From: an uncultured Flavobacteriaceae bacterium
GTDB taxonomy: Bacteria; Bacteroidota; Bacteroidia; Flavobacteriales; Flavobacteriaceae
Assembly (NCBI GenBank): GCA_937136455.1
Contig: CAKZOO010000113.1
Coordinates: forward strand, 248,001-312,000
DNA: 64,000 bases
Direction: 5' to 3'
The position numbers and the translations under genes were made by a program. Below are positions 52,493 to 61,209 of this stretch, piece by piece (position 1 is the first letter of the stretch; every line of letters begins with the position of its first letter). Below the pieces are notes generated by a model. That model ran no database searches. It was not told the DNA's origin and saw nothing but the letters and a program-made list of their open reading frames with translations.

Positions 52493-53479
52493 ATGAAAAA
52501 CACAATGAGAACCCTAACCAAAATAACAACTTTATTCTTCCTAGGACTAGTTGTATTATTCTCTTTTTCTTGTAAAACTACTACAGAGAATAAAGCCGAT
52601 ACTACTACTGAAGTAACCGTAGCACCTAAAATGAAACTTTCACTGGCTCAGTGGTCGATACACCGTATGATTTTTGAGGATAATGTAGATCCTTACACCT
52701 TTGCACAAAAGGCTCATGACTGGGGATTTGAAGGATTGGAATACGTAAGTGCTCTTTATTATAAAGAATTAAAAGCCGCAAATTTTTCAAAAGAAGCAAT
52801 GGATCACTTTGTGGAGAAATCAAATGCCGAAGCAAAAAAATACGGAATGACCAATGTGCTCATCATGGTAGATGGTCAAGGAAATTTAGCTACAACAGAT
52901 GATCAGGAGCGAAAAGAGGCTGTTGAAAATCACTATAAATGGGTTGATGCTGCAGCTGCAATGGGCTGTCACGCTATTCGAGTAAATTTATCGGGTTCAA
53001 CTGATTTAGAAATTTGGTCTCCAGCGGCTGTTGATGGATTAACTCAATTAGGAACCTATGCTGCAGACAAAAACATCAATGTTATTGTAGAAAATCACGG
53101 AGGGCTTTCCTCTAATGCAGATTATCTAACTGCTGTAATGGCTGAGGTGAATATGGAGAATGTAGGAACCCTTCCTGATTTTGGAAATTTCTGTATCCGC
53201 AGAAATGATCCAGCAGATTATGGTTCTGGATGTGCTGATGAATACGATCGTTACGAGGGGGTTGAAAAATTGATGAAATACGCAAAAGCAGTAAGTGCTA
53301 AATCACATGACTTTAACGAAGCAGGCGATGAAATTCACTCAGATTATTACCGTATTATGAAATCAGTAGTAGATGCTGGTTATACTGGTTTTGTGGGAGT
53401 AGAGTACGAAGGAAATGTTCACTCTGAAGAAGAGGGAATTCTCTTGACAAGAGATTTACTTAAAAAGATAATTGATTAA
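52493..53479 (+). CDS. Xylose isomerase-like TIM barrel lipoprotein
   Basis: Sugar phosphate isomerase/epimerase family protein of 328 residues. I start at MKNTMRTLTKITTLFFLGLV; the lipobox FSFSC places the lipid Cys near residue 28, so the protein is anchored in the cell envelope. The AP endonuclease 2-type barrel follows, with SLAQWSIHRM, VIVENHGGLSS, LPDFGNFC, KSHDF and GVEYEGN, which supply metal-binding Glu, Asp and His residues. A periplasmic location differs from most isomerases and fits a role on 3-keto-glycosides. It is the first gene of the plus-strand arm. Confidence 0.85.
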   Translation: MKNTMRTLTKITTLFFLGLVVLFSFSCKTTTENKADTTTEVTVAPKMKLSLAQWSIHRMIFEDNVDPYTFAQKAHDWGFEGLEYVSALYYKELKAANFSKEAMDHFVEKSNAEAKKYGMTNVLIMVDGQGNLATTDDQERKEAVENHYKWVDAAAAMGCHAIRVNLSGSTDLEIWSPAAVDGLTQLGTYAADKNINVIVENHGGLSSNADYLTAVMAEVNMENVGTLPDFGNFCIRRNDPADYGSGCADEYDRYEGVEKLMKYAKAVSAKSHDFNEAGDEIHSDYYRIMKSVVDAGYTGFVGVEYEGNVHSEEEGILLTRDLLKKIID

Positions 53480-53489
53480 TTGTACTACA

Positions 53490-54710
53490 ATGAATTTAAA
53501 GATTAAAGTACAGCTCTCGCTGATGATGTTTCTAGAATTCTTTATCTGGGGAGGCTGGTTTGTGTCTTTAGGAACTTTTTTGGTAAAAAACCTCAATGCG
53601 AGTGGAGGTGAATCAGCATTGGTGTTTTCAACTCAATCATGGGGCGCAATCATCGCTCCCTTTATTATCGGACTCATCGCTGATCGCTATTTTAATGCGG
53701 AGCGAATCCTAGGGGTCTTACACTTAATCGGAGCCTTTTTGATGTACCTAATGTATGGGGCAGAATCAATTGATCTGTTCTTTCCGTATGTCTTGGGTTA
53801 TATGATTATTTATATGCCTACTTTGGCTCTAGTGAATTCGATTTCGTTTAACCAAATGAAGGATCCCGCCAAAGAGTTTTCCCCCATACGTGTATTGGGA
53901 ACTATTGGATGGATTATCGCAGGACTCACCATAAGCTGGTTGGGTTGGGATTCAGAAGCAAATGCCAATGCCGGAATGCTAAAAAACACCTTCCTGATGG
54001 TCGGTATAGCATCTGCAGTATTAGGAATCTTTAGCTTTAGTCTGCCAAAAACACCTCCCAAACCTTCACAAGGAAAACAATCAATAGGAGACATACTCGG
54101 ATTAGATGCTTTAAAATTATTGAGAGATCGAAACTTCTTAATGTTCTTTATCGCTTCGATCTTAATTTGTATTCCCCTGGCATTTTACTATCAGTATACC
54201 CATCCATTCATACACGATTCTGGACTGACAAATCCTACTGGAAAAATGGCTATTGGTCAGATGTCAGAAGTGCTTTTTATGCTCTTACTTCCCTTCTTCT
54301 TTAAACGTTTTGGATTTAAAAAAACTATTTTAGCAGGAATGCTTGCATGGACCATCCGCTACTTCTTATTTGCTTATGGAAATGGAGGAGAATTGGCATT
54401 TATGCTCATTACAGGAATTGCACTTCACGGTATTTGTTATGACTTTTTCTTTGTGTCAGGACAAATTTACACCGACACCAAGGCAGGATCAAAGATTAAG
54501 TCGGCCGCTCAGGGATTGATCACCTTGGCAACCTATGGAGTTGGGATGTTAATAGGATTTTGGGTCGCAGGTAAAATCTACGATGCTAATTTGATCGACG
54601 GATCACATGAGTGGAAAACCATTTGGATGGTTCCTTCGGTTTTTGCATTAGGGGTATTTGTCCTTTTTGCACTATTTTTTAAAAATGAGAAAATTGAATA
54701 TAAAGCTTAA
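53490..54710 (+). CDS. MFS transporter, nucleoside permease (NupG)-like
   Basis: Membrane transporter of 406 residues with 12 helices of the nucleoside:H+ symporter type. I start at MNLKIKVQLSLMMFLEFFIW; a TTG 6 codons upstream overlaps the previous gene. Family features are FFIWGGWFVSLGTFLVKNL and PIRVLGTIGWIIAGL. In Bacteroidota, members often sit in clusters for modified sugars, so the cargo here is more likely a keto-sugar or free sugar product than a nucleoside. It would bring periplasmic products into the cell. Confidence 0.85.
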   Translation: MNLKIKVQLSLMMFLEFFIWGGWFVSLGTFLVKNLNASGGESALVFSTQSWGAIIAPFIIGLIADRYFNAERILGVLHLIGAFLMYLMYGAESIDLFFPYVLGYMIIYMPTLALVNSISFNQMKDPAKEFSPIRVLGTIGWIIAGLTISWLGWDSEANANAGMLKNTFLMVGIASAVLGIFSFSLPKTPPKPSQGKQSIGDILGLDALKLLRDRNFLMFFIASILICIPLAFYYQYTHPFIHDSGLTNPTGKMAIGQMSEVLFMLLLPFFFKRFGFKKTILAGMLAWTIRYFLFAYGNGGELAFMLITGIALHGICYDFFFVSGQIYTDTKAGSKIKSAAQGLITLATYGVGMLIGFWVAGKIYDANLIDGSHEWKTIWMVPSVFALGVFVLFALFFKNEKIEYKA

Positions 54711-54721
54711 ATAATTAAACT

Positions 54722-55864
54722 ATGCAGAAGATTAAACTAGGAATTTTAGGAGGTGGAGGAGATTCACTCATCGGAGTTTTACACCGTGTGGCCTCTTTTA
54801 TCAATGACAATTATGAATTAACCGGAGCCGTGTTTAATCCTAATTGGGAAGAAAATATCGGTTTTGCAGAAGAACTTGGAATTCCAACCAATAGAATATA
54901 TAAGGACTTTGACACTTTGATTGAAGAAGAGTTAAAACTTCCAAAGGAGGAACGAATTCAAGTGTGTTCCATATTAACTCCTAACTTTTTGCATTTTCCA
55001 ATGGCTAAAAAGTTGATGGAAAATGGATTTCATGTCATCTGTGAGAAACCGATGACAAACACTTATGAGGAGGCTAAAATCTTAGCAGATCTTCAACGTG
55101 AAAAAGGAGTTGTTTTTGGACTCACTCATACTTATACGGGTTATCCAATGGTACGTCAAATGCGCCATATGATTGCCAATGGAGAATTGGGTAAAATTCA
55201 AAAGGTTGACGTTCGTTATTATCAAGGATGGATCAATCCAATTATTCACGACAAAGAAAAACGCTCTTCAACTTGGAGATTGGATCCAGAAAAAGCAGGT
55301 ATTTCTTGTTGTATGGGAGATATTGGAACTCACGCTTTTAATATGGTAGAGTACACTACTGGATTGCGTGTAGAAAAATTACTCGCAGATTTAAACTACC
55401 TCTATGAGGATAATCAGATGGATATCGATGGAAACATCATGCTCCACATCGAAGGAGGGGTTCGTGGAATTCTTCGATCGAGTCAAATTGCAACTGGGGA
55501 AGAAAACGGATTGGCCATTGCTATTTACGGGTCTAATAAGGCTTTGAAATGGGAACAAGAAAACCCGAACAGATTAAAGGTGCTGTCGGATTCAGATCCA
55601 ATGCAGATTTACACCCCTGGACATGCGTATTTATCTGAGTTTTCATTGGATGGAACTAAGTTGCCTCCAGGTCACCCAGAAGGAATTTTTGATTCGATGG
55701 CGAATATCTACTTAGGTGTAGCTCGTGCCATCAGAAATCAAAACCCAAGATCAGGTGAGTATCCAACAGTCATTGATGGAGTTCGTGGATTGAACTTTAT
55801 TGAGAGCGCTGTGAAGTCTCAAAAAGACGGAAATGTGTGGGTTGAATTAGATAAACAAGATTAA
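54722..55864 (+). CDS. Gfo/Idh/MocA-family oxidoreductase
   Basis: NAD(P)-dependent sugar oxidoreductase of 380 residues. The Rossmann part starts KLGILGGGGDSLIGVLHRVA, and the family Lys lies in HVICEKPMTNTYEEAKILAD. The C-terminal half has SCCMGDIGTHAFNMVEYTTG with the active-site Asp-His residues. There is no signal peptide, so it acts in the cytoplasm. A simple reading is reduction of an imported 3-keto-sugar back to the sugar, or the reverse; direction is not visible from sequence. Confidence 0.9.
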   Translation: MQKIKLGILGGGGDSLIGVLHRVASFINDNYELTGAVFNPNWEENIGFAEELGIPTNRIYKDFDTLIEEELKLPKEERIQVCSILTPNFLHFPMAKKLMENGFHVICEKPMTNTYEEAKILADLQREKGVVFGLTHTYTGYPMVRQMRHMIANGELGKIQKVDVRYYQGWINPIIHDKEKRSSTWRLDPEKAGISCCMGDIGTHAFNMVEYTTGLRVEKLLADLNYLYEDNQMDIDGNIMLHIEGGVRGILRSSQIATGEENGLAIAIYGSNKALKWEQENPNRLKVLSDSDPMQIYTPGHAYLSEFSLDGTKLPPGHPEGIFDSMANIYLGVARAIRNQNPRSGEYPTVIDGVRGLNFIESAVKSQKDGNVWVELDKQD

Positions 55865-55865
55865 G

Positions 55866-56924
55866 ATGAAAACAATTAAAGGACCTGCGGTTTTTTTAGC
55901 GCAGTTTGTAGATGGTAAGGCGCCCTTTAACTCTCTGGAAGGGATGTGTCAATGGGCAGCTGATTTAGGCTATAAGGGAATTCAAATTCCTACTTGGGAA
56001 TCCTTTTTAATCGATTTAGACAAGGCTGCTGAATCTAAAGATTACTGTGATGAACTCAAGGGGACGATCAATTCGTACGGATTGGAGATTACCGAACTCT
56101 CAACACACCTACAAGGGCAACTTGTTGCTGTACATCCAGCTTATGACTCGATGTTTGATGCCTTTGCACCTGATGCGGTTAAGAACAATCCAAAAGCGAG
56201 AACACAGTGGGCTATTGAAACCGTTAAAAAAGCGGCGACAGCAAGTAAACATTTGGGATTAAATGCTCATGCAACGTTCTCGGGAGCACTACTTTGGCAT
56301 ACCATGCACCCTTGGCCTCAACGTCCAGCAGGACTGGTAGAGATGGGATTTGAAGAATTGGCAAAACGATGGATGCCGATCTTAAATCACTTCGATGAGC
56401 AAGGAGTGGATGTGTGTTATGAGGTACACCCAGGTGAAGACATTCACGATGGGGATACCTTTGAGCGCTTTTTAGCAGCTACTGGAAATCACAAGAGAGT
56501 TAATATTCTCTATGATCCATCGCATTTCGTGTTACAACAATTAGACTATATTGAGTATATCGATCACTATCACCAGTTTATAAAGGCCTTTCACGTCAAG
56601 GATTCTGAATTTAATCCTACCGGAAAAAAAGGGGCCTTTGGAGGCTATAATGATTGGGGCAACAGAGCAGGTCGTTACCGCTCCTTGGGAGATGGTCAAA
56701 TTGACTTTAAAACCATCTTCTCAAAGCTGACACAATACGGATGTGATGTGTGGGCCGTGATGGAATGGGAGTGCTGTATTAAATCTCCAGAACAAGGAGC
56801 TCGTGAAGGAGCAAAATTTATTCAGGATCACATTATCGAGGCCACTCAGAAGACCTTCGATGACTTTGCGGGTAAAGCAACCGACAAAGACGAACTCAGA
56901 AGTATATTAGGTATAAACGATTAA
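55866..56924 (+). CDS. Xylose isomerase-like TIM barrel protein, cytoplasmic
   Basis: Second sugar phosphate isomerase/epimerase family protein, 352 residues, without signal peptide. Barrel metal residues are visible in CYEVHPGEDIHDGDTF, ILYDPSHFVLQQ, FHVKDSEFNPT and VMEWECCIKSPE. GRYRSLGDGQIDFKTIF is typical of this branch. It starts 1 base after the Gfo/Idh/MocA gene and ends 2 bases before the first DUF1080 gene, so the three are tightly coupled. It probably isomerises or dehydrates the keto-sugar made by the pathway. Confidence 0.88.
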   Translation: MKTIKGPAVFLAQFVDGKAPFNSLEGMCQWAADLGYKGIQIPTWESFLIDLDKAAESKDYCDELKGTINSYGLEITELSTHLQGQLVAVHPAYDSMFDAFAPDAVKNNPKARTQWAIETVKKAATASKHLGLNAHATFSGALLWHTMHPWPQRPAGLVEMGFEELAKRWMPILNHFDEQGVDVCYEVHPGEDIHDGDTFERFLAATGNHKRVNILYDPSHFVLQQLDYIEYIDHYHQFIKAFHVKDSEFNPTGKKGAFGGYNDWGNRAGRYRSLGDGQIDFKTIFSKLTQYGCDVWAVMEWECCIKSPEQGAREGAKFIQDHIIEATQKTFDDFAGKATDKDELRSILGIND

Positions 56925-56926
56925 TT

Positions 56927-57655
56927 ATGAAACAACTCGTATTCGCTACAGCTCTAGTTTTTTTACTGGGTTCTTGTAAGCAACAAACAGTAAAAAAAGA
57001 AGCGACAACGCAACTTCCACAGGAGGCCTCTTACGTATCCTTATTTGATGGGGTATCATTTAATGGATGGCATTCCTATTTAGGAGGTGATCAATTAAAT
57101 GGCTGGACTATTGAAGAAGGAACCATGGTTTTTGACCCTGCTTTAAGAACAGAAGAACGATCTTCAAACCTGGTAACTGATCAAGAATTCACCAATTTCG
57201 AATTGGTATTGGAATGGAAGATAGCCGAGGGAGGAAATTCAGGAATTATGTGGGCTGTTGTAGAGGATGAGAAGTATTCTCAACCTTATTTAACAGGACC
57301 AGAGATTCAGGTTTTAGACGACGCTAAACACCCAGATTCTTTTGTAGGAGAAGGAACTCATAAAGCGGGAGCGCTTTACGATATGATTGCTCCACGACAA
57401 GCAGTAAAACCTGCGATGGAATGGAACCACTGTGTGATTCGAATCAATCACCACACCAATATTGGAACAGTACGACTCAATGGAATTAATGTGGTGAGTT
57501 TCCCGGTGCATGGTCCAGAGTGGGATGCGATGGTTTCTAAATCTAAATTTGCTAATTGGGAGGCTTTTGGAGTATCTAGAACAGGTAAAATCGCACTTCA
57601 AGATCACGGAGATAAGGTGTGGTATCGCAAGATCCAAATAAAATCACTCGACTGA
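56927..57655 (+). CDS. DUF1080 lipoprotein (3-keto-disaccharide hydrolase family), copy 1
   Basis: Secreted 242-residue protein with a lipobox (VFLLGSC, Cys near 17) and one DUF1080 domain of concanavalin-like fold. Family marks are SLFDGVSFNGWHSYLGGDQ, NFELVLEWKIAEGGNSGIMW, GPEIQVLDD and the end LQDHGDKVWYRKIQIKSL. Members of this domain family have been shown to act on 3-keto-glycosides. The envelope anchor puts it where the GMC dehydrogenase makes its product. Its stop overlaps the next gene as TGATG. Confidence 0.9.
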   Translation: MKQLVFATALVFLLGSCKQQTVKKEATTQLPQEASYVSLFDGVSFNGWHSYLGGDQLNGWTIEEGTMVFDPALRTEERSSNLVTDQEFTNFELVLEWKIAEGGNSGIMWAVVEDEKYSQPYLTGPEIQVLDDAKHPDSFVGEGTHKAGALYDMIAPRQAVKPAMEWNHCVIRINHHTNIGTVRLNGINVVSFPVHGPEWDAMVSKSKFANWEAFGVSRTGKIALQDHGDKVWYRKIQIKSLD

Positions 57656-58353
57656 TGAGAAATTGGGTCTGCCTACTAGGTGTATTCCTTGTGATCAGTT
57701 CTTGTAGCTCAGCTCCTGATGGATTTGAACCACTGTTTAATGGTGACGATCTTGAAGGATGGCATATCTATGGTGGAGGAGAGAATTTCAATGGCTGGGT
57801 TGTTCAAGACGGAGTCTTGTTGTTCGATCCAAAGCAGAGAACAGAAACCAAAAGTGCAAATTTAACCACTGATGAGCAGTTTACTGATTTTGAGCTTTCG
57901 ATGGATTGGATGATCGACACCCTTGGCAATTCAGGAGTGATGTGGGGAGTTTTAGATGATGGCACCCACGATCAACCCTATCGAACAGGGCCTGAAATTC
58001 AAATTCTAGACGATACTTGGACGGATTATATCGAGCAACGAGGAGCTATCAATAGGGCGGGAGCCTTGTATAATTTAATGCCACCTTCTAAAGTAGTTGC
58101 CAAGGGTCCTAATGAGTGGAACCATTTTCTATTACATGTAGATCAAACTAATCAAGTTGGATTTTTGGATTTTAACGGAGAACGCGTCTTGGAATTTTCA
58201 CCAGGATCGGATGAGTGGTTGTCGATGATCCTCAGATCTAAATTTAGAAATTGGCACTCCTTTGCAGCCTATAAAACAGGACATATTTCACTTCAAGAAC
58301 ACGGTTCCAAAGTGGCCTTTAAAAACATATATATCAAACGCCTAAATGAATAA
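57655..58353 (+). CDS. DUF1080 lipoprotein, copy 2
   Basis: A 232-residue paralogue of the preceding protein. I start at MRNWVCLLGVFLVISSCSS, whose ATG overlaps the upstream TGA; a start 12 codons earlier would lie inside that gene. The lipid Cys is near residue 17. Domain marks are PLFNGDDLEGWHIYGGGENF, LGNSGVMWGVLDDG, GPEIQILDD and LQEHGSKVAFKNIYIKRL. Similarity in order and motifs suggests tandem duplication with later divergence, perhaps to different glycosidic linkages. Confidence 0.9.
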   Translation: MRNWVCLLGVFLVISSCSSAPDGFEPLFNGDDLEGWHIYGGGENFNGWVVQDGVLLFDPKQRTETKSANLTTDEQFTDFELSMDWMIDTLGNSGVMWGVLDDGTHDQPYRTGPEIQILDDTWTDYIEQRGAINRAGALYNLMPPSKVVAKGPNEWNHFLLHVDQTNQVGFLDFNGERVLEFSPGSDEWLSMILRSKFRNWHSFAAYKTGHISLQEHGSKVAFKNIYIKRLNE

Positions 58354-58357
58354 TACT

Positions 58358-59113
58358 ATGAAATCGACTAAGCTAGCCTTATTAATAATCCTCTTTGTTT
58401 CAATGGGAGCATTTGCACAACAAGAGGAACCGACAAAACCCGAAGCAACTGAATTTTACGAGCCTGTACCGCCTGTGGTAACTCCTGGAAAAAACGGGTC
58501 TGCTCCTTCGGATGCTATTGTCTTATTTGACGGGTCTAATTTAGATGCCTGGGAATCTACAAGAGGAGAAGGAGGAGCGGCACCTTGGACAATTAATAGA
58601 GATGGGTCGATGACTGTTGCTAATAGAACAGGAGATATTCGCACCATACAATCTTTTGGAGATGTTCAGTTACATATTGAATGGAGGTCTCCTAAAGAAG
58701 TCATGGGTAAGGGTCAATCGCGAGCTAATTCAGGAGTATTCTTACAAGAACGCTATGAGGTTCAAGTATTGGACAACAATGACAATACGACCTATGTCAA
58801 CGGCCAAGTTGGATCGATCTACAAACAAGCTATTCCTCTAGCGATGGCTTCAGTGCCTACAGGAGAGTGGAATTCCTATGATATTATTTATCACGCTCCA
58901 GAGTTTGATGCTTTGGGTAGAGTGACCAAAAAAGGAACGATGACTGTTTTTCACAACGGCGTTTTAATTCAAGACCATCACAAGATTTTAGGGACGACAG
59001 CTTATATAGGATGGCCAAAAAATATCCGACATGGAAAAGCACCAATTCGCTTACAAGACCACGGAGATAATTCAAGAGTGAGTTATAGAAATATTTGGGT
59101 CAGAGAACTCTAA
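58358..59113 (+). CDS. DUF1080 exported protein, copy 3
   Basis: A 251-residue member of a more distant DUF1080 branch. I start at MKSTKLALLIILFVSMGAFA; an ATG 4 codons upstream overlaps the previous stop and is a close alternative. The signal peptide ends at FAQQ without a lipobox, so the protein is soluble in the periplasm or secreted. Domain marks are LFDGSNLDAWESTRGEG, SRANSGVFLQERYEVQVLD and the end LQDHGDNSRVSYRNIWVREL. It closes the plus-strand arm; no clear terminator follows before yicC. Confidence 0.88.
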   Translation: MKSTKLALLIILFVSMGAFAQQEEPTKPEATEFYEPVPPVVTPGKNGSAPSDAIVLFDGSNLDAWESTRGEGGAAPWTINRDGSMTVANRTGDIRTIQSFGDVQLHIEWRSPKEVMGKGQSRANSGVFLQERYEVQVLDNNDNTTYVNGQVGSIYKQAIPLAMASVPTGEWNSYDIIYHAPEFDALGRVTKKGTMTVFHNGVLIQDHHKILGTTAYIGWPKNIRHGKAPIRLQDHGDNSRVSYRNIWVREL

Positions 59114-59134
59114 ACGGGTTTCATCGCTTCTTTG

Positions 59135-59142
59135 TATCTTTG
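59135..59142 (+). promoter_or_regulatory. yicC -7 promoter element
   Basis: TATCTTTG matches TAnnTTTG exactly, 18 bases upstream of the yicC ATG. It shows that the yicC-gmk-nadD genes start their own transcript and are not the tail of the keto-sugar cluster. Confidence 0.5.
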
Positions 59143-59160
59143 CTTTGTAAAAAATAAAGC

Positions 59161-60015
59161 ATGATCAAATCCATGACCGCTTATGGTAAGTGTACGATTC
59201 AACTTGCCGATAAGAAAATTAATATTGAAATCAGATCCCTCAATTCAAAAGGATTAGATCTCAATATGAGGGCACCTTCTTCCTATAAGGCTCACGAATT
59301 GAGTTTTAGAAAGAAAATTGCTTCTTCTGTAGAACGAGGTAAGATTGACTTTAGTCTCTATATTGAAAAAACAGGAGTTGAGACCATTAGTCAGATCAAC
59401 ACTCCAGTGATTCAAGCCTATATGGAAGCGCTTAAAAAAATCACTAATATCAGTGGAGAAAAAGCCTTGGAACTAGCCATGCGTTTACCAGATTCGCTAT
59501 CGAGCTCTAAGGAAGAAGTTGAAGAAGATGAATTAAGTCAAATCAATTCTGGAATCGATCAGGCTCTTGAAGCTTTTAACACCTTTAGAGAAGAAGAGGG
59601 AGCTGCCCTAGCTGAGGATTTTAATCAACGCATTGCTTCCATCAAGTCACTCTTAGAAGAGGCGACAGCTATCGATGTGGATCGTATTGCAGGTATTCGT
59701 ACTCGATTGGAAAAGGCTGTTGCTGATCTCAAAGAGAACGTCGATCAGAACCGATTTGAGCAGGAACTTATTTTTTATTTAGAAAAATACGATATCACTG
59801 AAGAAAAGGTTCGTTTGTCGAATCATTTAGACTATTTCTTTCAAACGATGAAAGTGGAATCAACAGGAAAAAAGCTCGGTTTTATCGCTCAGGAAATAGG
59901 AAGAGAAATCAATACCATGGGTTCCAAGGCAAATGACGCATCACTTCAAAAAATCGTCGTTCAAATGAAAGATGAACTCGAAAAAATAAAAGAACAACTC
60001 TTAAACGTACTCTAA
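59161..60015 (+). CDS. yicC: YicC-family endoribonuclease
   Basis: A 284-residue YicC-like protein, with the N-terminal domain starting MIKSMTAYGKCTIQLADKK and the C-terminal DUF1732-type end KKLGFIAQEIGREINTMGSK. Members have been described as endoribonucleases acting on RNA. The gene overlaps gmk by 1 base (TAATG), a pairing found widely in bacteria. It is cytoplasmic with long helical stretches in the second half. Confidence 0.93.
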   Translation: MIKSMTAYGKCTIQLADKKINIEIRSLNSKGLDLNMRAPSSYKAHELSFRKKIASSVERGKIDFSLYIEKTGVETISQINTPVIQAYMEALKKITNISGEKALELAMRLPDSLSSSKEEVEEDELSQINSGIDQALEAFNTFREEEGAALAEDFNQRIASIKSLLEEATAIDVDRIAGIRTRLEKAVADLKENVDQNRFEQELIFYLEKYDITEEKVRLSNHLDYFFQTMKVESTGKKLGFIAQEIGREINTMGSKANDASLQKIVVQMKDELEKIKEQLLNVL

Positions 60016-60590
60016 TGAATTTTAAGGGGAAACTCTTCGTGTTTTCAGCGCCCTCAGGAAGTGGAAAATCGACGATTGTCAATCATTTACTTTCGATAGA
60101 TGAGCTCAATTTAGCTTTTTCCATCTCTGCCACTTCAAGAGCTCCTAGGGGAGAAGAAAAAGACGGTGAGCACTATTACTTTATGAGTGCTGATGAGTTT
60201 AAATCGCATATTGAGAAAGATCATTTTTTAGAGTGGGAAGAGGTGTACCAAAACAACTTTTACGGCACTTTAAAATCGGAGGTAGAGCGTATTTGGAAGA
60301 TGGGAAAACACGTGGTGTTTGATATTGATGTCATCGGAGGACTCAATATTAAAAAACAGTTTCCAGAACAAACCCTATCGATTTTTATCATGCCTCCTTC
60401 TGTAGAGGAACTGAGAAATCGATTGGTAAAACGATCTACTGAGACTGCTGAGAAAATTGAAATGAGAGTTGCAAAAGCAGCCAAAGAATTAGAAAGTGCT
60501 TCCTCTTTTGATGTCGTAATCACCAATGATGAGTTGGATAAAGCTCTCGTGGAAGCCGAACAGACCGTTGCGAATTTCATTCAATCCTAA
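60015..60590 (+). CDS. gmk: Guanylate kinase
   Basis: Phosphorylates GMP to GDP with ATP. The 191 residues include the P-loop FSAPSGSGKSTIVNHLL, the GMP-binding SATSRAPRGEEKDGEHYYF and YGTLKSEVERIW, and VVFDIDVIGGLNIKKQFPE. The start overlaps the yicC stop by 1 base and nadD starts 1 base after its stop, so the three genes form an operon. Confidence 0.97.
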   Translation: MNFKGKLFVFSAPSGSGKSTIVNHLLSIDELNLAFSISATSRAPRGEEKDGEHYYFMSADEFKSHIEKDHFLEWEEVYQNNFYGTLKSEVERIWKMGKHVVFDIDVIGGLNIKKQFPEQTLSIFIMPPSVEELRNRLVKRSTETAEKIEMRVAKAAKELESASSFDVVITNDELDKALVEAEQTVANFIQS

Positions 60591-60591
60591 C

Positions 60592-61173
60592 ATGAAAAAA
60601 GTAGGACTCTTTTTTGGGAGCTTTAACCCCATCCATATGGGGCATTTAATCCTGGCCAATTATATGCTGGAGTTTACCGAAATAGAAGAACTCTGGTTTG
60701 TAATTACCCCTGTGAGTCCCTTTAAGCAAAATGAAAAGCTGCTCGATAACAATACCCGTTATCAATTAATTTACGAGGCGATTCGAGACTACCCTTCCAT
60801 GAAGGCCTCTAAGGTAGAATTCGATTTAGAACAGCCCAATTATACGATTAACACCCTTGCTGTTTTAGAAGAGCAGTATCCCGATCACGCTTTTTCACTC
60901 ATCATGGGGTCGGACAATCTTCAGCATTTTCACAAGTGGAAAAACGCTGAACTTATTTTAGACCGCTATCCTCTATTAGTCTATCCTAGGGCCAATTCAA
61001 ATGAGGTTCCAGAACCCTATAAAAAATTAAAGAGTGTTCAATTACTCCAAGCTCCAGTCGTTGAAATTTCAGCGAGTTTTATTCGCAAGGCTATCAAAGA
61101 GCAAAAGGATATTAGAGCCTTTCTCCCTCCCTTAGTCTGGGAGTATATCGATCAGATGAATTTGTTTAAATAA
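60592..61173 (+). CDS. nadD: Nicotinate-nucleotide adenylyltransferase
   Basis: Forms nicotinate adenine dinucleotide in NAD synthesis. The 193 residues start MKKVGLFFGSFNPIHMGHLI with the nucleotidyl transferase HxGH motif, and IMGSDNLQHFHKWKN and the end VEISASFIRKAIKEQKDIRA are typical. I reject a start 22 codons upstream that lies inside gmk. It is the third gene of the yicC-gmk-nadD unit. Confidence 0.95.
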   Translation: MKKVGLFFGSFNPIHMGHLILANYMLEFTEIEELWFVITPVSPFKQNEKLLDNNTRYQLIYEAIRDYPSMKASKVEFDLEQPNYTINTLAVLEEQYPDHAFSLIMGSDNLQHFHKWKNAELILDRYPLLVYPRANSNEVPEPYKKLKSVQLLQAPVVEISASFIRKAIKEQKDIRAFLPPLVWEYIDQMNLFK

Positions 61174-61209
61174 TCGGGATTTCTCACTTAAAAAATATAA
61201 ATTTATCCC

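Noticed and set aside
53472..53489. Upstream TTG start for the NupG-like transporter
   Set aside because: It overlaps the previous gene and adds six residues before the first helix that are not like family members; ATG at 53490 is preferred.
48208..59113. Classical polysaccharide utilisation locus
   Set aside because: There is no SusC/SusD pair, no recognisable glycoside hydrolase of the usual families and no hybrid two-component or ECF regulator in the cluster.
60526..60591. Upstream start for nadD inside gmk
   Set aside because: Family similarity begins at MKKVGLFFGSF; the upstream codons are a frame shadow of gmk.
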